A stretch of 64,000 nt of DNA from CAZWLY01 sp964634465. Lineage in GTDB: Bacteria > Desulfobacterota > Desulfarculia > G963662305. The position numbers and the translations under genes are program-made. Location of the stretch: positions 50,028 through 114,027 of the forward strand of contig CAZWLY010000012.1 of assembly GCA_964634465.1 (NCBI GenBank), written 5' to 3'. The notes beneath the pieces are model-generated. The model saw nothing but the letters and a program-made list of their open reading frames with translations. It searched no databases and was not told where the DNA came from. Below are positions 61,707-64,000 of this stretch, in pieces (position 1 is the first letter of the stretch; every line of letters begins with the position of its first letter).

Positions 61707-62393
61707 ATGACGATCGACCTCTCACCGGAAAGGCTCAACCGGGCCGCGGCCGACCTGCGGCTGCTCCTGGAGCGAGGCTACCCCAGGGAGCGAAGCCTGC
61801 GCCTGGTCGGCGACCGCCACCGCCTCGACGCCCCCGGCCGGGAAATCCTGCGCCGGGCGGTCGTCGCTCCTCGAACGGCCCAGGCCCGCCGGGCCAAGCT
61901 GGCCGGTCTGGAAGATCTGGCCGGGAATCGGGTCGGGATCGACGGCCACAACGTCATTCTGACCCTGGAGACGGCCCTCTCCGGCCGGCTGTTGGTCCTG
62001 GCCGACGACGGCGCGGTGCGCGACATCTCCCGCTCGGCCAGGAGTTTCAAACTTTCCCCATTGACCGACCGGGCCCTGGGCCTTATGCTCGATATCCTGG
62101 CCGAATACGGGCCGGCCGAAGTCCGGGTCTACCTGGACGGGCCGGTATCCCACTCGGGCCGGCTGGCCGCGATGATCCGGGGGGGGCTGGCCGAACGCAA
62201 CCTCGTCGGCGACGCCGAGGCGGTGGCCGTACCGGAAAGACTGCTCAAGCCCTTCGACGGTCTGGTGGCCAGCGCCGACGGCGAGTTGATCGATCTTTGC
62301 CCCCGGCCCATCGACTTGGCCGGCGGGATGATAACGAGCAATTACCACCGGGAGTTTACGGAGGCCAAGATAATTGGAACCCAGACTGGATAA
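61707..62393 (+). CDS. DUF434 domain protein
   Basis: 228 aa from ATG 61707 (or 230 from GTG 61701). The N-terminal half RLNRAAADLRLLLERGYPRERSLRLVGDRHRLDAPGREILRRAV is the DUF434 core, and the C-terminal half (GIDGHNVILTLETALSGRLLVLADDG, YLDGPVSHSGRLAAMI) looks like a small PIN-like or Toprim-like nucleic-acid enzyme domain with aspartates. DUF434 is common in archaea and some anaerobic bacteria; function unknown. It overlaps the PP-loop gene by 20 bases, suggesting a joint role in RNA modification or processing. Confidence 0.75.
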   Translation: MTIDLSPERLNRAAADLRLLLERGYPRERSLRLVGDRHRLDAPGREILRRAVVAPRTAQARRAKLAGLEDLAGNRVGIDGHNVILTLETALSGRLLVLADDGAVRDISRSARSFKLSPLTDRALGLMLDILAEYGPAEVRVYLDGPVSHSGRLAAMIRGGLAERNLVGDAEAVAVPERLLKPFDGLVASADGELIDLCPRPIDLAGGMITSNYHREFTEAKIIGTQTG

Positions 62394-63393
62394 GGAGGGC
62401 CGCCCGGTTCGGGCCCTGGGGCTTTGCTCGGGCGGCCTGGATTCGCTCCTCTCCCTGGCCGTTTTGCGCGAGCAGGGGATCGAAGTGACCGCCCTGACCT
62501 TCGTCAGCCCTTTCTTGAGCGACGCCAACGCCAAAAGGGGCTGCGCCGCTCTGGGCGTGCCCCACATCAGCTACGACTTCACCGCCGAACACATCGCGGT
62601 GGTCAAGAATCCCAAGCACGGCTACGGCAGTAACATGAACCCCTGCATCGACTGCCACACCCTGATGATCCGTCTGGCCGGCGAGATGATGCAGCGTGAC
62701 GGCTACCATTTCGTGTTTACCGGCGAGGTGCTCGGCCAGCGGCCGATGAGCCAGAACCGGGGCTCTTTGAACCTGGTGGCCAAGGAGTCCGGCGTGGCCG
62801 ACTATCTCCTCCGCCCGCTGTCGGCCAAGCGGCTCAAGACGACCATCCCCGAGGCCGAGGGTTGGGTGGACCGGGAACGGCTATACAACTTCGGCGGCCG
62901 GGGGCGCAAGGATCAGATGGCCCTGGCCGAGAAGCTGGGCGTAACCGAGTATCCGGCTCCGGCCGGCGGCTGTCTTCTGACCGATCCCGGCTTCAGCCTG
63001 CGCCTCAGGCACCTTCTCGACGAGCGCCCCCAGGCCGGGGCCAGGGAGATGGAGTTGCTTCGCTGGGGGCGTCACTTCGATCTGGGCGAGGGCAAGCGAC
63101 TGATCGTCGGTCGCAAAAAGGCCGAGAACGAGGCGCTCAAGGCCCGGCTCGGGCCGGACGACGTCTCGCTCAAGTGGACCGGCGGGCCGGGCCCCCTGGG
63201 GGTCGTTCCCGGCTGGGACGAAACCGGACCCAGCCCGGAACAGATCAGACTGGCGGCCAGCATGCTCCTGGCCTACACCAAGGCCCGCGGCGACACGGCC
63301 CTGGTGGACGTCAGGACCAACGGCCGCCGGAGCGTCATCCAGGCACCGATCGCGACCAAGGCGGACTTCCAGGCGGCGATGATCTTCTATTAG
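62374..63393 (+). CDS. PP-loop ATPase with NFACT-R-like C-terminus (tRNA thiolation-like)
   Basis: 339 aa from TTG 62374, nine bases after GGAGG and inside the previous gene. The PP-loop is LGLCSGGLDSLLSLAVL, and NPCIDCHTLM gives the paired cysteines found in tRNA thiolases such as MnmA/ThiI-like enzymes. The C-terminal 140 residues include RLIVGRKKAENEALKA, like the DUF814/NFACT RNA-binding module. It likely adenylates and thiolates a tRNA base, or a related sulfur transfer; the exact base is unknown. Confidence 0.7.
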   Translation: MEPRLDKEGRPVRALGLCSGGLDSLLSLAVLREQGIEVTALTFVSPFLSDANAKRGCAALGVPHISYDFTAEHIAVVKNPKHGYGSNMNPCIDCHTLMIRLAGEMMQRDGYHFVFTGEVLGQRPMSQNRGSLNLVAKESGVADYLLRPLSAKRLKTTIPEAEGWVDRERLYNFGGRGRKDQMALAEKLGVTEYPAPAGGCLLTDPGFSLRLRHLLDERPQAGAREMELLRWGRHFDLGEGKRLIVGRKKAENEALKARLGPDDVSLKWTGGPGPLGVVPGWDETGPSPEQIRLAASMLLAYTKARGDTALVDVRTNGRRSVIQAPIATKADFQAAMIFY

Positions 63394-63742
63394 GGGAAAA
63401 GGCCGGCCAGACTCGGCTGAGCCGAAACCTCGCCGCCGCTGTCAGGAATGCCGGAAAAGAAAGGGACTCTATCCCGTGAGCCAAGTTGTCGTGCTTGCCC
63501 GGCAAAGCCGAGAAGACCCGAGCCCCAAAACTGCACCTTCAGCACGTCCTTACCGGTTCGGTTACCGTCGGCGTTGGGTCCCTATACCCCCAAGACGCCG
63601 CTATAGCATTTTTTTCAAACCGCGATTCCATCTCGAAAATTTGACAAGCCGCACATTTGAAAATATTTTGTAGCTGGGCGGCAGCTTGTACCGACAAAAG
63701 AGATTTCATGTAGAACAAGGAACTGCGCCATAAGGATTTATT
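63394..63742. other. gap at a composition boundary
   Basis: 349 bases. The first half still has the GC-rich style of the main genome, while from about 63600 the sequence turns visibly AT-rich and holds a strong sigma70 promoter (63641). It looks like the left edge of acquired DNA. No gene, tRNA or clear attachment-site repeat is visible. Confidence 0.4.
63641..63669 (+). promoter_or_regulatory. sigma70 promoter of the LysE-like gene
   Basis: Perfect TTGACA (63641-63646), 17-base spacer, TATTTT (63664-63669), 74 bases before the start codon. Confidence 0.6.
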
Positions 63743-64000
63743 GTGGAATCAATTTCATACTGGGCATTATTTTTTTCCGCGGCCGTGGCGATTAATTTAT
63801 CGCCTGGCCCTGACTTAATCTACATCCTCTCAAAGACAATTGCAGGGGGACGGAAGGTTGGAATAGCATCTTCTCTTGGCGTCTGTAGTGGTGCAATGGT
63901 ACATGTATTCGCCGCTGCACTTGGTCTATCCGCTATCCTCGCAACGAGCTATGCTCGAAACTGGTGTACGGAGGGGATTGAAGGAGGCGGCGCACCCTGC
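63743..64000 (+). CDS. LysE-family amino-acid exporter (partial, possibly broken)
   Basis: Start GTG 63743 after AAGGA. The first 69 residues read as a LysE/RhtB exporter: SYWALFFSAAVAINLSPGPD (family motif), then IAGGRKVGIASSLGVCSGAM and VFAAALGLSAILATS. The next 17 residues to the window end (YARNWCTEGIEGG...) are hydrophilic where the family has a third hydrophobic helix, and an ATG at 63951 opens another frame. The gene may be interrupted by an insertion or frameshift there. Low GC and an own promoter indicate recent acquisition. Confidence 0.6.
   Translation, partial: MESISYWALFFSAAVAINLSPGPDLIYILSKTIAGGRKVGIASSLGVCSGAMVHVFAAALGLSAILATSYARNWCTEGIEGGGAPC

Overview
The window is GC-rich DNA from what looks like an anaerobic, diderm (Gram-negative) bacterium. 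Diderm character is inferred from a TolC-type lipoprotein, an RND pump and a MurG-like glycosyltransferase. Anaerobic metabolism is inferred from indolepyruvate:ferredoxin oxidoreductase (IorAB), an NfnAB-like electron-bifurcating pair, formate-THF ligase and B12-dependent radical SAM chemistry. Desulfobacterota ('Deltaproteobacteria') or a neighbouring phylum fits best. No rRNA or tRNA gene was recognised that could settle this.

Layout. 0-1.6 kb: end of an ABC uptake operon (permease cut by the window edge, substrate-binding protein). 1.7-3.2 kb: two tandem YkgJ-type cysteine-cluster proteins. 3.3-9.2 kb: a minus-strand housekeeping operon rpmE, DUF1385, prfA, prmC, a small membrane protein and murA (apparent CTG start), followed by a lower-GC TIR-like gene that looks acquired. 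9.4-27.2 kb: the centrepiece, a Pfa-like secondary-lipid/polyketide synthase locus in two convergent operons. The plus operon encodes a methyltransferase, a PfaB-like degenerate KS-AT protein fused to a double-hotdog dehydratase and its own phosphopantetheinyl transferase, a TMEM175-like membrane protein, a free ACP, a MurG-like glycosyltransferase, a YdjC/HpnK deacetylase and a PLOD-like glycosyltransferase. The minus operon encodes a 2436-residue synthase (nitropropane-dioxygenase-like domain, KS, AT, ACP, KR), a GT4 glycosyltransferase and a NodB-type deacetylase. Together they look like a self-contained pathway that builds a long acyl or polyketide chain, reduces and dehydrates it, glycosylates it and trims acyl groups from the sugar.

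27.5-36.9 kb: a short 2-isopropylmalate-synthase-type enzyme, a small YCII-like protein, a polysaccharide/lipid flippase with an unusual N-terminal winged-helix domain, and a complete tripartite RND efflux system whose genes abut the flippase. Flippase and pump may export the product of the neighbouring synthase (inference). 36.9-40.9 kb: iorA, iorB and an ADP-forming acyl-CoA synthetase alpha-type subunit, an aromatic amino-acid fermentation module. 40.9-46.6 kb, minus strand: DciA-like protein, endonuclease IV, dGTPase, GT2 glycosyltransferase, B12-radical SAM enzyme and a GNAT acetyltransferase.

46.8-52.2 kb: fhs, the NfnA/NfnB-like pair and folE2, linking folate C1 metabolism with NADPH/ferredoxin balance. 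52.5-55.5 kb: two tandem HD-GYP/HDOD signalling paralogues. 55.6-59.4 kb: a small ORF, mnmG, lipB, lipA. 59.5-60.4 kb: two Hsp20 chaperones. 60.8-63.4 kb: a membrane-anchored secreted protein, a DUF434 protein with a probably leaderless transcript, and a PP-loop ATPase. The last ~0.4 kb is visibly lower in GC and begins a LysE-family exporter whose reading frame loses family character just before the window ends.
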